A stretch of DNA of 64,000 nucleotides, taken from assembly GCF_040362765.1 (NCBI RefSeq), contig NZ_BAABWK010000001.1:496001-560000 (forward strand). The letters are read 5' to 3'. The DNA comes from Pyruvatibacter sp. HU-CL02332. GTDB taxonomy: Bacteria; Pseudomonadota; Alphaproteobacteria; CGMCC-115125. Positions 8,525 to 17,685 of this stretch are shown here, piece by piece (position 1 is the stretch's first letter; each line of letters begins with the position of its first letter). The position numbers and the translations under genes are program-made. The notes under the pieces are model-generated. The model saw only the letters and a program-made list of their open reading frames with translations, ran no database searches and was not told the DNA's origin.

Positions 8525-9139
8525 CTATTCAACACCAAGTTCAGCAGCACGTTGCATCTTGAAGAACACATTGCCACTCCAAACGCCAAACCAGTCCTCA
8601 CCCTCAACGCTATGCGTCGTGCCGAGGTCCACGAGATCATAATAGACCGCCCGGTTGATCCGCGCTTCCAGGGCACGCCCCCCTTCGCCACGGATATGCA
8701 CATACGGCGCAGGTTCATCCGTTTGCGGATCAAGCTCAAACCGCAACCCGTGATCAAGCCCCGCCACCACCACATCCCCAATGGACGTGGTGAACGCCAG
8801 CGTCTGTTGCGTCCCTTCGCCTGCCTGCTGCATGGCCACCGCAACAAACGGCACATCTTCAACGGTGATCTTTGCCTGCTCGACCGGTGTCACCAGATGA
8901 TAGCTGCCATCTTCTTCGCGAATGAGAATGGACGCGAAGAGTTTCACCAGCTTGGCACGTGAAATTTCGCCGCCCTGATAATGCCAGGACCCGTCGCGGG
9001 CGATTCGCATGTCGATGCTGTGTTTTCGCTCTGGATGCCACTTGTCCACAGGCGGCAGGCCCGACTTGGAGGCCAATTCAGCTTCTTTGAGGCCCATCAC
9101 GGCCTTTTCAACAACATCCTCGTCAGTCGTGTCACTCAT
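8525..9139 (-). CDS. DUF1285 domain protein
   Basis: A 204-residue soluble protein that matches the DUF1285 family along most of its length: PPVDKWHPE, IDMRIARDGSWHYQG, LVKLFASILIREEDGSYHLVTPVE and VEDVPFVAVAMQ are characteristic blocks. The function is unknown; the fold is thought to be two beta-rich subdomains. The start chosen is ATG 9139 (MSDTTDE); the frame extends further upstream, but that extension has no family similarity and would run into the MoxR promoter. It is the first gene of the minus-strand set ending in cca, divergent from the MoxR operon. Confidence 0.85.
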   Translation of the reverse strand: MSDTTDEDVVEKAVMGLKEAELASKSGLPPVDKWHPERKHSIDMRIARDGSWHYQGGEISRAKLVKLFASILIREEDGSYHLVTPVEQAKITVEDVPFVAVAMQQAGEGTQQTLAFTTSIGDVVVAGLDHGLRFELDPQTDEPAPYVHIRGEGGRALEARINRAVYYDLVDLGTTHSVEGEDWFGVWSGNVFFKMQRAAELGVE

Positions 9140-9270
9140 GGTGCCTGCTTTTAGGGTAGGGTCATATTCTGAACACAGGCGTTTTCGACAACTCGCCGTT
9201 GCTGCCCGCAGCAATCATCTTACCGTTCCTTAAGATGGGAATGGGTGCCTATGAGGATATATGTAGGGTC

Positions 9271-10269
9271 ATGACCTCTCTGAGTGAAGCCAACGACGAC
9301 GTAATCCGTGCGGTTGAACAAACCGGCGAACAGATCACCCGCGTCAAGGACGCCATCGGGCGGCTGGTTTTCGGCCAGGACCAGGTGATTGAGCGGGTTC
9401 TGGTAACCATCCTTGCAGGCGGCCATGGCCTGCTTGTTGGCGTGCCGGGCCTTGCCAAAACGCGTCTGGTCCACACCACCGGCATCGTGCTTGGCCTTGA
9501 TGACCGCCGCATCCAGTTCACACCTGACCTGATGCCCGGCGATATTGTCGGCTCAGAAGTGCTGGAAGAAGGCGACGGCGGCCGCCGCGCCTTCAGGTTC
9601 ATTCAGGGACCGGTGTTTTGCCAGTTGCTGATGGCAGACGAAATCAACCGCGCCAGCCCACGCACACAATCAGCTTTGCTGCAGGCCATGCAGGAGCACC
9701 ACGTGACTGTCGCAGGCCAGCGTCACGAACTGCCCCGCCCGTTCCACGTGCTCGCGACACAAAACCCGCTTGAGCAGGAAGGCACTTATCCTTTGCCTGA
9801 GGCTCAGCTTGACCGCTTCCTGATGCAGATTGACGTCAACTATCCCGACCTCGAAGCAGAGCGCCGCATGTTGCTGGAAACAACCGGCGATGCCGAAGCG
9901 AGCGCGGCAGCGGTCATGCGTCATGAAGACGTAGAAGCAGCCCAGCGCCTTGTCCGCCGCATGCCGGTGGGTGAAAGCGTGGTGGATGCCATTCTCCAGC
10001 TCGTGCGAAGCGCCCGTCCGGAAGAAACCGAACTTGAAGAAGTACGCGAGACGGTTGCCTGGGGCCCGGGCCCCCGCGCCAGTCAGGCGCTCATGCTGGC
10101 TGTGCGCGCAAAGGCACTGATGGACGGTCGCTACGCGCCAAGCGTTGACGATGTGGTGGAGCTGGCTGATCCAATCCTCCGCCACCGCATGGCTCTGTCA
10201 TTTGCCGCACGCGCAGAAGGCACAACCGTTTCCGGCGTCATCGACCGGCTGTGCCGACCGTTTCGCTAG
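9271..10269 (+). CDS. MoxR-type AAA+ ATPase
   Basis: Chaperone-like ATPase thought to act with the VWA proteins encoded next to it, in metal-ion insertion or complex maturation. With the ATG at 9271 the protein has 332 residues. Walker A GVPGLAKT is at 57-64, Walker B LLMADEIN ends at 126, sensor 1 ATQN at 162-165, and the MoxR-specific stretch EEHHVTVAGQ-like (here QEHHVTVAG) lies between. The second AAA subdomain (lid) spans about 220-332. Earlier in-frame ATGs at 9199 and 9235 would add a tail without family similarity; none of the starts has an ideal ribosome site. It is the first gene of a four-gene operon. Confidence 0.93.
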   Translation: MTSLSEANDDVIRAVEQTGEQITRVKDAIGRLVFGQDQVIERVLVTILAGGHGLLVGVPGLAKTRLVHTTGIVLGLDDRRIQFTPDLMPGDIVGSEVLEEGDGGRRAFRFIQGPVFCQLLMADEINRASPRTQSALLQAMQEHHVTVAGQRHELPRPFHVLATQNPLEQEGTYPLPEAQLDRFLMQIDVNYPDLEAERRMLLETTGDAEASAAAVMRHEDVEAAQRLVRRMPVGESVVDAILQLVRSARPEETELEEVRETVAWGPGPRASQALMLAVRAKALMDGRYAPSVDDVVELADPILRHRMALSFAARAEGTTVSGVIDRLCRPFR

Positions 10270-10310
10270 ATCATCCACGAGACCAGACGCTGGTCAGGAG
10301 TAACCCGTAG

Positions 10311-11264
10311 ATGGCCAAAGCTTCGGCCGACACAGACACATCTACTCTCGCCGGGCGCCCCGCCGGTGATGGCTCCGCCTATGGCCGCACGCCGCAACGC
10401 CGCGAAGCAGAAGAGCTGGCCGACGCGCTGCCACCTCTACTGGTGGAAGCTGAACGCATTGCAGCTACTGTTGCGCCGGGCATGCATGGCCGCAAACGTA
10501 CAGGCCCCGGCGAAACCTTCTGGCAGTTCCGGCGGTATCAGCAGGGAGACAGTGCCCACCTGGTTGACTGGCGCCAGTCCGCCCGCTCCGACCGTTTGTA
10601 TGTGCGCGAGCATGAATGGGAAGCCGCTGAGACTGTGTGGCTCTGGTGTGACCGGTCAGCCTCCATGGATTTTTCCTCAACCAAGCGCACACCCAGCAAG
10701 CTGGACCGCGCCATGGTGATCACTCTGGCAACGGCCACACTTCTCGTGCGCGCCGGTGAGCGCATTGCGGGTCTCGGGGAACCGCTGCCGCCAGCCTCAG
10801 GACGCACTGCATTGCGCCGCATGGCCCACCGGCTCAGCACGCCGGATCCAAAAGCCCAAAGCGAAATCCCGGCTGACGCTCTGCCCCGCTTTTCACGGGC
10901 CGTGCTCGTAAGCGACTTTCTGTCTGACCCTGATGACATTGCTGCCCGCATTCAAAGCCACGCCACCGCCGGCACACGCGGACATCTGCTGCAGATCCTT
11001 GATCCTGCTGAAGAAGATCTGCCCTTCAACGGTCGCACGGAATTTGAAGGCGTCGAGGAAGGTCAAAAACTGACATTCGGCCGCGCGGAAACAATCCGCA
11101 GCGCCTATCAGAAAAAACTGTTTAGCCATCGCGAGGCGCTGCGGGCAGCCACCCGCCGGTTTGGCTGGACGTTCACGACCCACCGCACCGACCGCCCTCC
11201 ACAGACAGCCGTGCTTGCCTTGCACGCGGCCCTGTCTGGCGCACCTCTTCCAAGCGAGGGCTAG
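10311..11264 (+). CDS. DUF58 domain protein with intact VWA metal site
   Basis: A 317-residue protein of the MoxR-associated DUF58 family. The family signature RRYQQGDSAHLVDW (from residue 74) followed by SARSDRLYVREHE is complete. Next comes a von Willebrand A-like strand with DRSAS (114-118), an intact DxSxS metal-ion site. There is no membrane segment, so it is likely cytosolic and a direct partner of the MoxR ATPase. The ATG at 10311 has AGGAG upstream. The gap of 41 bases after MoxR and three before the next gene supports one operon. The molecular target of these systems is not known. Confidence 0.9.
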   Translation: MAKASADTDTSTLAGRPAGDGSAYGRTPQRREAEELADALPPLLVEAERIAATVAPGMHGRKRTGPGETFWQFRRYQQGDSAHLVDWRQSARSDRLYVREHEWEAAETVWLWCDRSASMDFSSTKRTPSKLDRAMVITLATATLLVRAGERIAGLGEPLPPASGRTALRRMAHRLSTPDPKAQSEIPADALPRFSRAVLVSDFLSDPDDIAARIQSHATAGTRGHLLQILDPAEEDLPFNGRTEFEGVEEGQKLTFGRAETIRSAYQKKLFSHREALRAATRRFGWTFTTHRTDRPPQTAVLALHAALSGAPLPSEG

Positions 11265-11267
11265 AGC

Positions 11268-14075
11268 ATGCTCAGTCTTGGTCCCATCGGCTTTGCCGCA
11301 CCGCTCGCCCTCATTGGCCTTGCCGCCCTGCCGGTCATCTGGTGGCTGTTGCGCGTGACGCCGCCCGCCCCCAATCGCGTGCGCTTCCCGGCCATTCAAC
11401 TCCTGCTGGGTCTCAACGATGAAGACGAAACTCCCGCCCAGACCCCGTGGTGGCTGATGGCGCTGCGGCTGCTCGCTGCCACTTTGTTGATTCTCGCCTT
11501 TGCCGAACCCGTGGCAAATCCGACAACCGCAGAAGAAGGCTCCGGCCCGCTTCTGCTGGTGGTGGATGACAGCTGGGCCGCAGCCCCCGACTGGAACCGC
11601 CGTGCCGCAACGCTGGATGGCCTGCTGGCAAATGCCCGACGCGCCGACCGCGATGTAGTGGTTTTACCAACCACGCCACGCGCCAATGCAGCCACCCTCA
11701 ATGTCATGACCGCCGACGATGCGTCCGCCTTTGCGGCCGCGCTGGCCCCTCGGGCACTGGGCACGGACTTTGCCGCAGCCGCCACAAGATTGACGCAAGC
11801 AGCCCTCCCAAATCAGGGCGACTGGCAGGTGATCTGGCTCAGCGATGGTCTCGCTGACACAAACGGCAGCCCGATGGCGCAGGCCTTTGCTGATGACCTC
11901 GCCCGCCATGGTGACATTACACTTGTTTCGCCAGCACCCGGCGATCTGGCCCTGGCCATTCGGCCTCCGTCCCAGATTGGCCAGACACTGGATGTGACGA
12001 TTGTCCGCCCTGCCGGCAACGGCCAGCATGGCGGCAGGATTGCAGCCTTCGGGTCCGGCGATCGGCGCCTGTCGGAAGCTGAGTTTGCATTTGCTGATGG
12101 CGAGACCCAACGCACCGTCACCATCGACATGCCTCTGGAACTCCGCAATGCCATCACCCGCATCGCCATCACCGGCGAACAATCCGCTGGTGCGGTGACA
12201 CTGCTGGATGACCGCTGGCAGCGGCGCACCGTCGGCCTGGTTGCCGGTGGCGGCAAGGCAGACGATGCGCAGCCGCTCCTTTCTGACCTTTATTACCTGC
12301 GCCGTGCCACCAGCCCGTTTGCTGAAATCCGTGAGGCACGGACCGGAGACGACACGTCCGAGGTTGAAGACCTCCTGTCACGTCCCTTGTCCATGCTCAT
12401 CACCGCAGATGTCGGCCAACTTGTGGGCAACGATGCAGACCTCGTGCGCAATTGGGTAGAGACCGGCGGCACACTCGTGCGCTTTGCCGGACCGCGCCTT
12501 GCTGCCAACACTGATGATCTGATGCCGGTTGCTCTGCGCGGCGGCGGTCGGGCGCTTGGCGGGGCGCTGACATGGGCAGCCCCTCAGGGACTGGCCCCCT
12601 TTGAAGAGGCAAGCCCCTTTGCCGGCCTGCCCATTCCTGACGACGTTGAAATCAATCGGCAGGTTCTGGCTGAGCCCTCCAGCGATCTCACCAACAACAC
12701 ATGGGCACGACTGACCGACGGCACTCCCCTGGTCACCGCCGCCCAGCGTGGTGAGGGCTGGGTCGTCCTTTTCCACGTATCAGCGGACACGGACTGGTCG
12801 AACCTGCCGCTTTCAGGCCTGTATGTTGAGATGCTCCGTCGCCTGCTTGATTTGAGCCGCGGCACCGGCGCCAACGACACCGATACGGCGCAACTCCTGC
12901 CGCCCTATCAATCCCTTGATGGCAATGGTCGCTTGGTTGCGCCCGCGCCCCTGGCACAGCCAGTTGCGCAAAAGGAAATTGATGCGTTGCGGCCTTCACC
13001 GGCCCACCCCCCCGGTCTGTATGGCACGCCGGATGGCTTCCGCGCCTTGAATGTCATCGCAGCCGACACAGTGCTCACGCCGTTGGATACCTCGTTTGCC
13101 ACAACCAGGACCGCTTACGCAGGCAGCAGCGAAACAGAACTCAAGCCGTGGCTTTTGACACTCGCACTGGCCCTGCTGCTCTTCGATGGGCTTGTCGCGC
13201 TCGTCCTGTCCGGCCGCCTGAGAGTACCACCCTCACTAGCCGCCCGACTGGGCACCGGCGCGTCCGTGTTGCTGGCAGCGGCACTGCTCATAGGCCTGCC
13301 GGATCAGGCCAGCGCTCAGGAGGAAGCCAAAGCAGGAGACGATGTGGCTCTTCTGGCAACCCTTGATACGCGGCTGGCCTATGTCATCACCGGCGACGCA
13401 ACCGTCGATGAGATGAGCCGCGCTGGTCTCTCTGGTCTCAGTCAGGTTTTGCGCAGCCGTACCGCCATTGAGCCTGCGGAGCCATTGGGCGTGAATGTGG
13501 AACGCGATGAACTTGCCTTCTACCCCATGCTCTACTGGCCGGTCCTGCCCAGCCAGCCGGCTCTGTCCGCCGAGGCACTTGCCAGCGTTGACAACTACAT
13601 GAAGCGCGGCGGCACGATCCTTTTTGACACCATGGACCACCAGCGCATTGAAGCCATCGGATCATCGCCGGGAAACGACGCCCTACGCGCACTGCTGGGG
13701 AACCTCGATGTGCCACCGCTTGAGCCCGTTGGCGAAGACCATGTGCTCACCAAGGCGTTCTATCTGTTGCGGACCTTCCCCGGTCGATGGGCCGGTGGTG
13801 ACCTGTGGGTGCAAGCCCGCGGCGACGCCACGTCCAGCCCCGGCACGCTCAATCAGGATGGCGTGACGCCCCTGCTTATCGGCTCAAACGACTTTGCTGC
13901 CGCCTGGGCGATTGATGCACGTGGCCTGCCCATGGCGCAGCCCGTGCCCGGCGGCGAGCGCCAGCGCGAAATGGCCCGGCGCTTCGGCGTCAATCTCGTG
14001 ATGTATGCCCTGACCGGCAACTACAAGGCGGATCAGGTACATGTGCCTGCTCTGCTTGAAAGGCTGGGCCAGTAA
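11268..14075 (+). CDS. BatA-like / DUF4159 membrane protein
   Basis: A large inner-membrane protein (935 residues) of the MoxR operon. The N-terminus is a BatA-type module: two membrane helices (about 8-28 and 60-78) followed by a VWA-like fold beginning LLLVVDDSWA (96-104). Its metal site is degenerate, DxSxA instead of DxSxS. A central region (about 310-520) resembles a glutamine-amidotransferase-like Rossmann fold, then come a membrane helix (about 625-650) and another near 660-682. The C-terminal 230 residues match DUF4159, with YPMLYWPVLPSQP and MKRGGTILFDTMD as typical blocks. The stop codon overlaps the next ATG by one base. The periplasmic DUF4159 domain may sense or remodel envelope components; that is inference. 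Confidence 0.85.
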   Translation: MLSLGPIGFAAPLALIGLAALPVIWWLLRVTPPAPNRVRFPAIQLLLGLNDEDETPAQTPWWLMALRLLAATLLILAFAEPVANPTTAEEGSGPLLLVVDDSWAAAPDWNRRAATLDGLLANARRADRDVVVLPTTPRANAATLNVMTADDASAFAAALAPRALGTDFAAAATRLTQAALPNQGDWQVIWLSDGLADTNGSPMAQAFADDLARHGDITLVSPAPGDLALAIRPPSQIGQTLDVTIVRPAGNGQHGGRIAAFGSGDRRLSEAEFAFADGETQRTVTIDMPLELRNAITRIAITGEQSAGAVTLLDDRWQRRTVGLVAGGGKADDAQPLLSDLYYLRRATSPFAEIREARTGDDTSEVEDLLSRPLSMLITADVGQLVGNDADLVRNWVETGGTLVRFAGPRLAANTDDLMPVALRGGGRALGGALTWAAPQGLAPFEEASPFAGLPIPDDVEINRQVLAEPSSDLTNNTWARLTDGTPLVTAAQRGEGWVVLFHVSADTDWSNLPLSGLYVEMLRRLLDLSRGTGANDTDTAQLLPPYQSLDGNGRLVAPAPLAQPVAQKEIDALRPSPAHPPGLYGTPDGFRALNVIAADTVLTPLDTSFATTRTAYAGSSETELKPWLLTLALALLLFDGLVALVLSGRLRVPPSLAARLGTGASVLLAAALLIGLPDQASAQEEAKAGDDVALLATLDTRLAYVITGDATVDEMSRAGLSGLSQVLRSRTAIEPAEPLGVNVERDELAFYPMLYWPVLPSQPALSAEALASVDNYMKRGGTILFDTMDHQRIEAIGSSPGNDALRALLGNLDVPPLEPVGEDHVLTKAFYLLRTFPGRWAGGDLWVQARGDATSSPGTLNQDGVTPLLIGSNDFAAAWAIDARGLPMAQPVPGGERQREMARRFGVNLVMYALTGNYKADQVHVPALLERLGQ

Positions 14076-16156
14076 TGGACGCGACCTGGCAGATCAGTTT
14101 TTCACCCCTGATATCCGACGGTCTGCTGACCGTCGCCATCGTGCTGGCTGTCGCGCTCATTGCTGTCAGCCTGTGGCGACGCGGCGCAGGCGCGTGGTGG
14201 CGTATCATTGCCTATTCCGCTTTGGTCATTGCCCTGCTCAATCCCGCAGCCCTGCGCGAAGACCGTGAGCCGGTCACCGATGTTGCGGTGCTCGTGGTTG
14301 ATCGGTCGCAATCAAACACGCTCAAGGACCGAACATCGCTGACAGACGCAACCGCCGATGCTCTGCGCACCAGCCTTGAAGCGGAATCAGGACTGGACGT
14401 TCGCGAAGTCGACGTGACGGATGCCCTGAGCATGACGCAAACCAGCGACAGCGGCGGGACGCAGCTCTTCTCGGCCATTGAAAGCGCCATCGGCGATGTC
14501 CCGCCCGAACGCGTTGCCGGCATTATTGCCGTTACCGATGGTCAGATACATGACCTGGCACCCCGCACTCTGGCCACCACCGGCGCACCGTTCCATGCGC
14601 TACTGACCGGCAGCCCGGACGAAGCGGACCGCATCCTGACCATTGAAGACGCCCCCCGCTTTGCAATTGTCGGCGAAAGCATCACCCTCAAGCTGCGGGT
14701 GGATGATCGCGGGTCCAAGGCGGGCCCTGTTCCTGCTGACATCATCCTGCATGTTGACGGCGAACCGCTACCGCCCGTCACCGTCACCACCGGCATCACC
14801 CAGGAGATCGAAATCGATCTGGAGCATGGTGGCGAAAACGTCATCGAGATTGAAGCCGCCGCTGGTCCATCCGAGATAACACTGGAAAATAACCGCGCCG
14901 TCGCCATTGCCAATGGCATTCGTGACCGACTGCGGGTGCTGCTGGTCTCCGGCGAGCCGCATGCCGGCGAGCGCACATGGCGCAACCTGCTGAAGGCGGA
15001 CCCCGCCGTTGATCTCGTGCACTTCACTATTCTGCGCCCGCCCGAAAAACAGGACGGCACGCCAATCAATGAGCTGTCGCTGATCGCCTTCCCGACCCGT
15101 GAACTGTTCTCGGTGAAGCTGCAGGAATTCGATCTGGTGATCTTCGACCGCTATCGCCGCCGTGGCGTGCTGCCGGTGTCGTATCTGCAGAACGTTGCCA
15201 ACTACGTGGACAATGGCGGCGCATTGCTGATGGCGGCGGGCCCGGATTTTGCGTCGCCCTTCTCAATCTTCCGCACACCTCTGGCCGGCGTGCTGCCGGC
15301 CGCGCCCACCGGCGATATCATCGCGGAGGGCTACTACCCGCAGGTCACGGACATCGGCCAGCGCCATCCCGTGACATCCGGTCTGCCGGGCGCCGATCAA
15401 TCGCCGCCAAACTGGGGCCGCTGGTTCCGCCTGATTGATGCGGAACAGGCGACCGGAAACACATTGATGGAGGGCCCCGGTGAAAAACCACTGATGGTGC
15501 TGGACCGTGTCGGCGAAGGCCGCGTGGCGCAACTCCTGTCAGATCATGCATGGCTGTGGACGCGCGGCTATGAAGGCGGCGGCCCACAGGCTGAAATGCT
15601 GCGCCGCCTTGCCCATTGGCTCATGAAAGAGCCGGACCTCGAAGAAGAAAAACTGCAGGCGCGCGCACAGGGCAACACGCTTACCATCGCGCGCCAGACC
15701 ATGGGCGAGGACGTGCCACCCGTTACCGTCACTAAACCTGATGGCACCACGGAAGACGTCCGACTTGCTGAAGAAGGCCCCGGCCTCTTCACCGCGCGCA
15801 TGGAAATCGACCAGATGGGCCTCTACCGGCTCGACGATGGAACCCAGACAGCCATCACCGCTGCCGGTCCGCTCAACCCGAAAGAGTTTGCAGATGTGCG
15901 CGTTACCGACACCGAGGTGGCAGAGCTTGTGGCGGAAACAAAAGGCAGCACGCGCTACCTTGCCGACACTGACATCCCAACGATCCGCCGCATCCGACCT
16001 GGACGCAACGCGTCAGGCTCAGACTGGATCGGCCTAAATGCCAACAGCGAGTATGCGGTACGGGCGGTGAGCGAACACACGCTGATCCGTCCCGAGTTCG
16101 CGTTGCTGATTGCGCTGGGTGCTTTCATGCTGGCGTGGCGACGCGAAGGCCGCTAG
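14075..16156 (+). CDS. VWA/glutamine-amidotransferase-like membrane protein of the MoxR operon
   Basis: A 693-residue protein with two N-terminal membrane helices (about 14-33 and 43-59) and a C-terminal one (about 672-688). Between these lie a VWA-like domain opening with VDRSQS (75-80), an intact DxSxS metal site, a beta-sandwich-like region (about 190-290), and a class I glutamine-amidotransferase-like region (about 290-500, DRVGEGRVAQLLSDHAWLW near its end). I see no obvious catalytic Cys in that domain, so it is probably non-enzymatic. Its start overlaps the DUF4159 stop (TAATG), implying coupled translation. It ends the operon, three bases from a convergent GNAT gene. Confidence 0.8.
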   Translation: MDATWQISFSPLISDGLLTVAIVLAVALIAVSLWRRGAGAWWRIIAYSALVIALLNPAALREDREPVTDVAVLVVDRSQSNTLKDRTSLTDATADALRTSLEAESGLDVREVDVTDALSMTQTSDSGGTQLFSAIESAIGDVPPERVAGIIAVTDGQIHDLAPRTLATTGAPFHALLTGSPDEADRILTIEDAPRFAIVGESITLKLRVDDRGSKAGPVPADIILHVDGEPLPPVTVTTGITQEIEIDLEHGGENVIEIEAAAGPSEITLENNRAVAIANGIRDRLRVLLVSGEPHAGERTWRNLLKADPAVDLVHFTILRPPEKQDGTPINELSLIAFPTRELFSVKLQEFDLVIFDRYRRRGVLPVSYLQNVANYVDNGGALLMAAGPDFASPFSIFRTPLAGVLPAAPTGDIIAEGYYPQVTDIGQRHPVTSGLPGADQSPPNWGRWFRLIDAEQATGNTLMEGPGEKPLMVLDRVGEGRVAQLLSDHAWLWTRGYEGGGPQAEMLRRLAHWLMKEPDLEEEKLQARAQGNTLTIARQTMGEDVPPVTVTKPDGTTEDVRLAEEGPGLFTARMEIDQMGLYRLDDGTQTAITAAGPLNPKEFADVRVTDTEVAELVAETKGSTRYLADTDIPTIRRIRPGRNASGSDWIGLNANSEYAVRAVSEHTLIRPEFALLIALGAFMLAWRREGR

Positions 16157-16159
16157 AGG

Positions 16160-16741
16160 CTAAAGCACGCGCGGACGCAACATGGCGCCCGCAACACCGG
16201 CGTCCGCCCCAGGTTCAAGGGCAATCCACAAAAGGCGTTCGGGATCATAGGGCTGCGGCATCACGACCTGACCCGCTGGCACTTTTGAAAACCCGGCCCG
16301 TTGGTAATACGGCAGGTCGCCCACCAGAAACACCAGCCTGTGGCCCTGCTCTTTTGCAGCAGCCAGACTTGCCGCCATCAAAGCCAACCCGGCCCCCTTG
16401 CTTTGCAGGTCCGGGGCAACTGCAAGCGGTCCCAGCAACAGTGCGTCGGTAACCAAACCTTCCGCATTCGGCCCGATCTGAATGGGCCAGTAGCGGATGC
16501 TGCCAGCCAGCTTTTCCTCAGTGTGGCCTCTTGGTCCGGCAACATTGGTGTACTCGGCGACAAACGACAGACTATCGATGGGGTCTACGCCCTCACGCAG
16601 CCGGTAAGAGGCCTTGGCAAAACGGCCAGGCCCAAAGGCCAGGTCCAGAAGAGTATCAACGGCCTTGGCGTGGCCTTGTGTCTGGGGCCGCACGACAAAA
16701 GGTGTGGATGACGCAGGCGCAGAGGAGGAATGAGACGGCAT
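16160..16741 (-). CDS. GNAT family N-acetyltransferase
   Basis: Predicted acetyl-CoA-dependent acetyltransferase of about 193 residues. The GNAT core is recognisable: the beta4-alpha3 acetyl-CoA loop region LLGPLAVAPDLQSKGAGLALMAASLAAAKEQGH fits motif A (Q/R-x-x-G-x-G/A), followed by LVFLVGDLPYYQRAGF, the common 'YY-x-R-x-GF' motif B. The variant seen (GDLPYYQRAGFSKVP) is typical of the YhbS-like subgroup acting on small molecules or proteins. I chose the ATG at 16741; longer frames reach 16849 but without similarity. It converges on the MoxR operon. The substrate cannot be predicted. Confidence 0.85.
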   Translation of the reverse strand: MPSHSSSAPASSTPFVVRPQTQGHAKAVDTLLDLAFGPGRFAKASYRLREGVDPIDSLSFVAEYTNVAGPRGHTEEKLAGSIRYWPIQIGPNAEGLVTDALLLGPLAVAPDLQSKGAGLALMAASLAAAKEQGHRLVFLVGDLPYYQRAGFSKVPAGQVVMPQPYDPERLLWIALEPGADAGVAGAMLRPRVL

Positions 16742-17042
16742 GGGAACAAATATCCTGATCAACCGGTTTTTTGACAGCGAAACGAAACGTGCTGCCGCCC
16801 GATTGAGCCGCCTACCGGTTACGCGGCAGCTGCAGGGCGCACGAGGCACGATGCGCGCATGGATCGGCTGGCAAATGCCATAGCCGACGCAGGGCGCGTC
16901 ATGGGTCGTCGTCGCTGGCAGCGCAAAATCATTGCGTGTGGTGATCCCGGTTGGTCCCGCAAGAGCGCGGAACGTCTGAAAAGCGAGGGTCTGGTATCAC
17001 GCCAATATAGCCCCCGTAAAGCCTTGGCGGGCAGACTGCCAC
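16742..17042. other. Intergenic region, nothing recognised
   Basis: About 300 bp between the GNAT start and the end of the TetR gene. A 73-codon plus-strand frame here has no ribosome site and an arginine-rich, random-looking translation. No repeat or dyad was seen. Confidence 0.4.
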
Positions 17043-17642
17043 CTAAGAGGCAAGAATGGTGCGCGAAACGCCACGCTTAACAGCCTTGCAGGCCCGCTTG
17101 TGCGTCCAGCCACGATCAGATGTCAGCAGGTCATAGGTCTGCACCGAAGAAGAGGTCCAGATAAAGTCCGCTGCTTCTGCCTGCGTCCATCCCGCCGCAA
17201 GGGCCTTGTCTCGCGCCAGTGATTTTGCCACCTGCCGCCAAACCCCGAGCAACTCGTCCATGCGGTCCTTCCAGGCAGCAGCCACATCATCGTCAGTAGA
17301 CCGTAACCTGACGAGATCACGTGCGACCGGCATAATATCGGGGACAAATGCAAGCCAGGCATCTAGGGCCGCCTCAAGCCGGGTCGCGGGGTCCTTCTCA
17401 CTCAAGGCCGTTGCAAACATCTCGAAAATCTCCCCCCGGTCATCCGCCCGCTTGAGCAGGGCCATAAGCAGCCCCCCGCGCGAGCCAAAATGCACATAGA
17501 CACTCTGCCGTGTGATACCGGCGGCGGTCGCTATTTCAGCAATACTCGCGGACGCACCCTGCTCTGCGATCAGGTCCCAGGCAGCATCAAGGATGCTCAG
17601 CCGCGTGCGGGTTGTGCGATCAATATTTGACACGTGTAACAT
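17043..17642 (-). CDS. TetR/AcrR family transcriptional regulator
   Basis: A ligand-responsive repressor of 199 residues. The N-terminal helix-turn-helix is clear: RTRLSILDAAWDLIAEQGASASIAEIATAAGITRQSVYVHFGSRGGLLMALL (about 10-62). The remaining helices form the ligand/dimer domain, without recognisable specificity. The gene is divergent from a DUF1330-like gene. Two identical 15-bp operator-like repeats lie in the 50 bp between the coding regions, one of them covering its own first codons, so it very likely represses itself and the divergent gene. A GTG four codons downstream is an alternative start. Confidence 0.9.
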   Translation of the reverse strand: MLHVSNIDRTTRTRLSILDAAWDLIAEQGASASIAEIATAAGITRQSVYVHFGSRGGLLMALLKRADDRGEIFEMFATALSEKDPATRLEAALDAWLAFVPDIMPVARDLVRLRSTDDDVAAAWKDRMDELLGVWRQVAKSLARDKALAAGWTQAEAADFIWTSSSVQTYDLLTSDRGWTHKRACKAVKRGVSRTILAS

Positions 17643-17665
17643 TCACTCCTATTTGACACGTGTAA
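17625..17665. promoter_or_regulatory. Twin TetR operator sites
   Basis: ATTTGACACGTGTAA occurs twice, at 17625-17639 and 17651-17665, with a 26-bp period. Each contains the palindrome ACACGTGT (17630-17637 and 17656-17663). The first overlaps the TetR start codon; the second ends eight bases before the AGGAG ribosome site of the divergent gene. Confidence 0.75.
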
Positions 17666-17685
17666 ATTATCCAGGAGCCACTCTC

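Noticed and set aside
16859-17080. A 73-codon plus-strand frame between the GNAT and TetR genes
   Set aside because: It overlaps the end of the TetR gene antisense, lacks a ribosome site and has an arginine-rich random composition.
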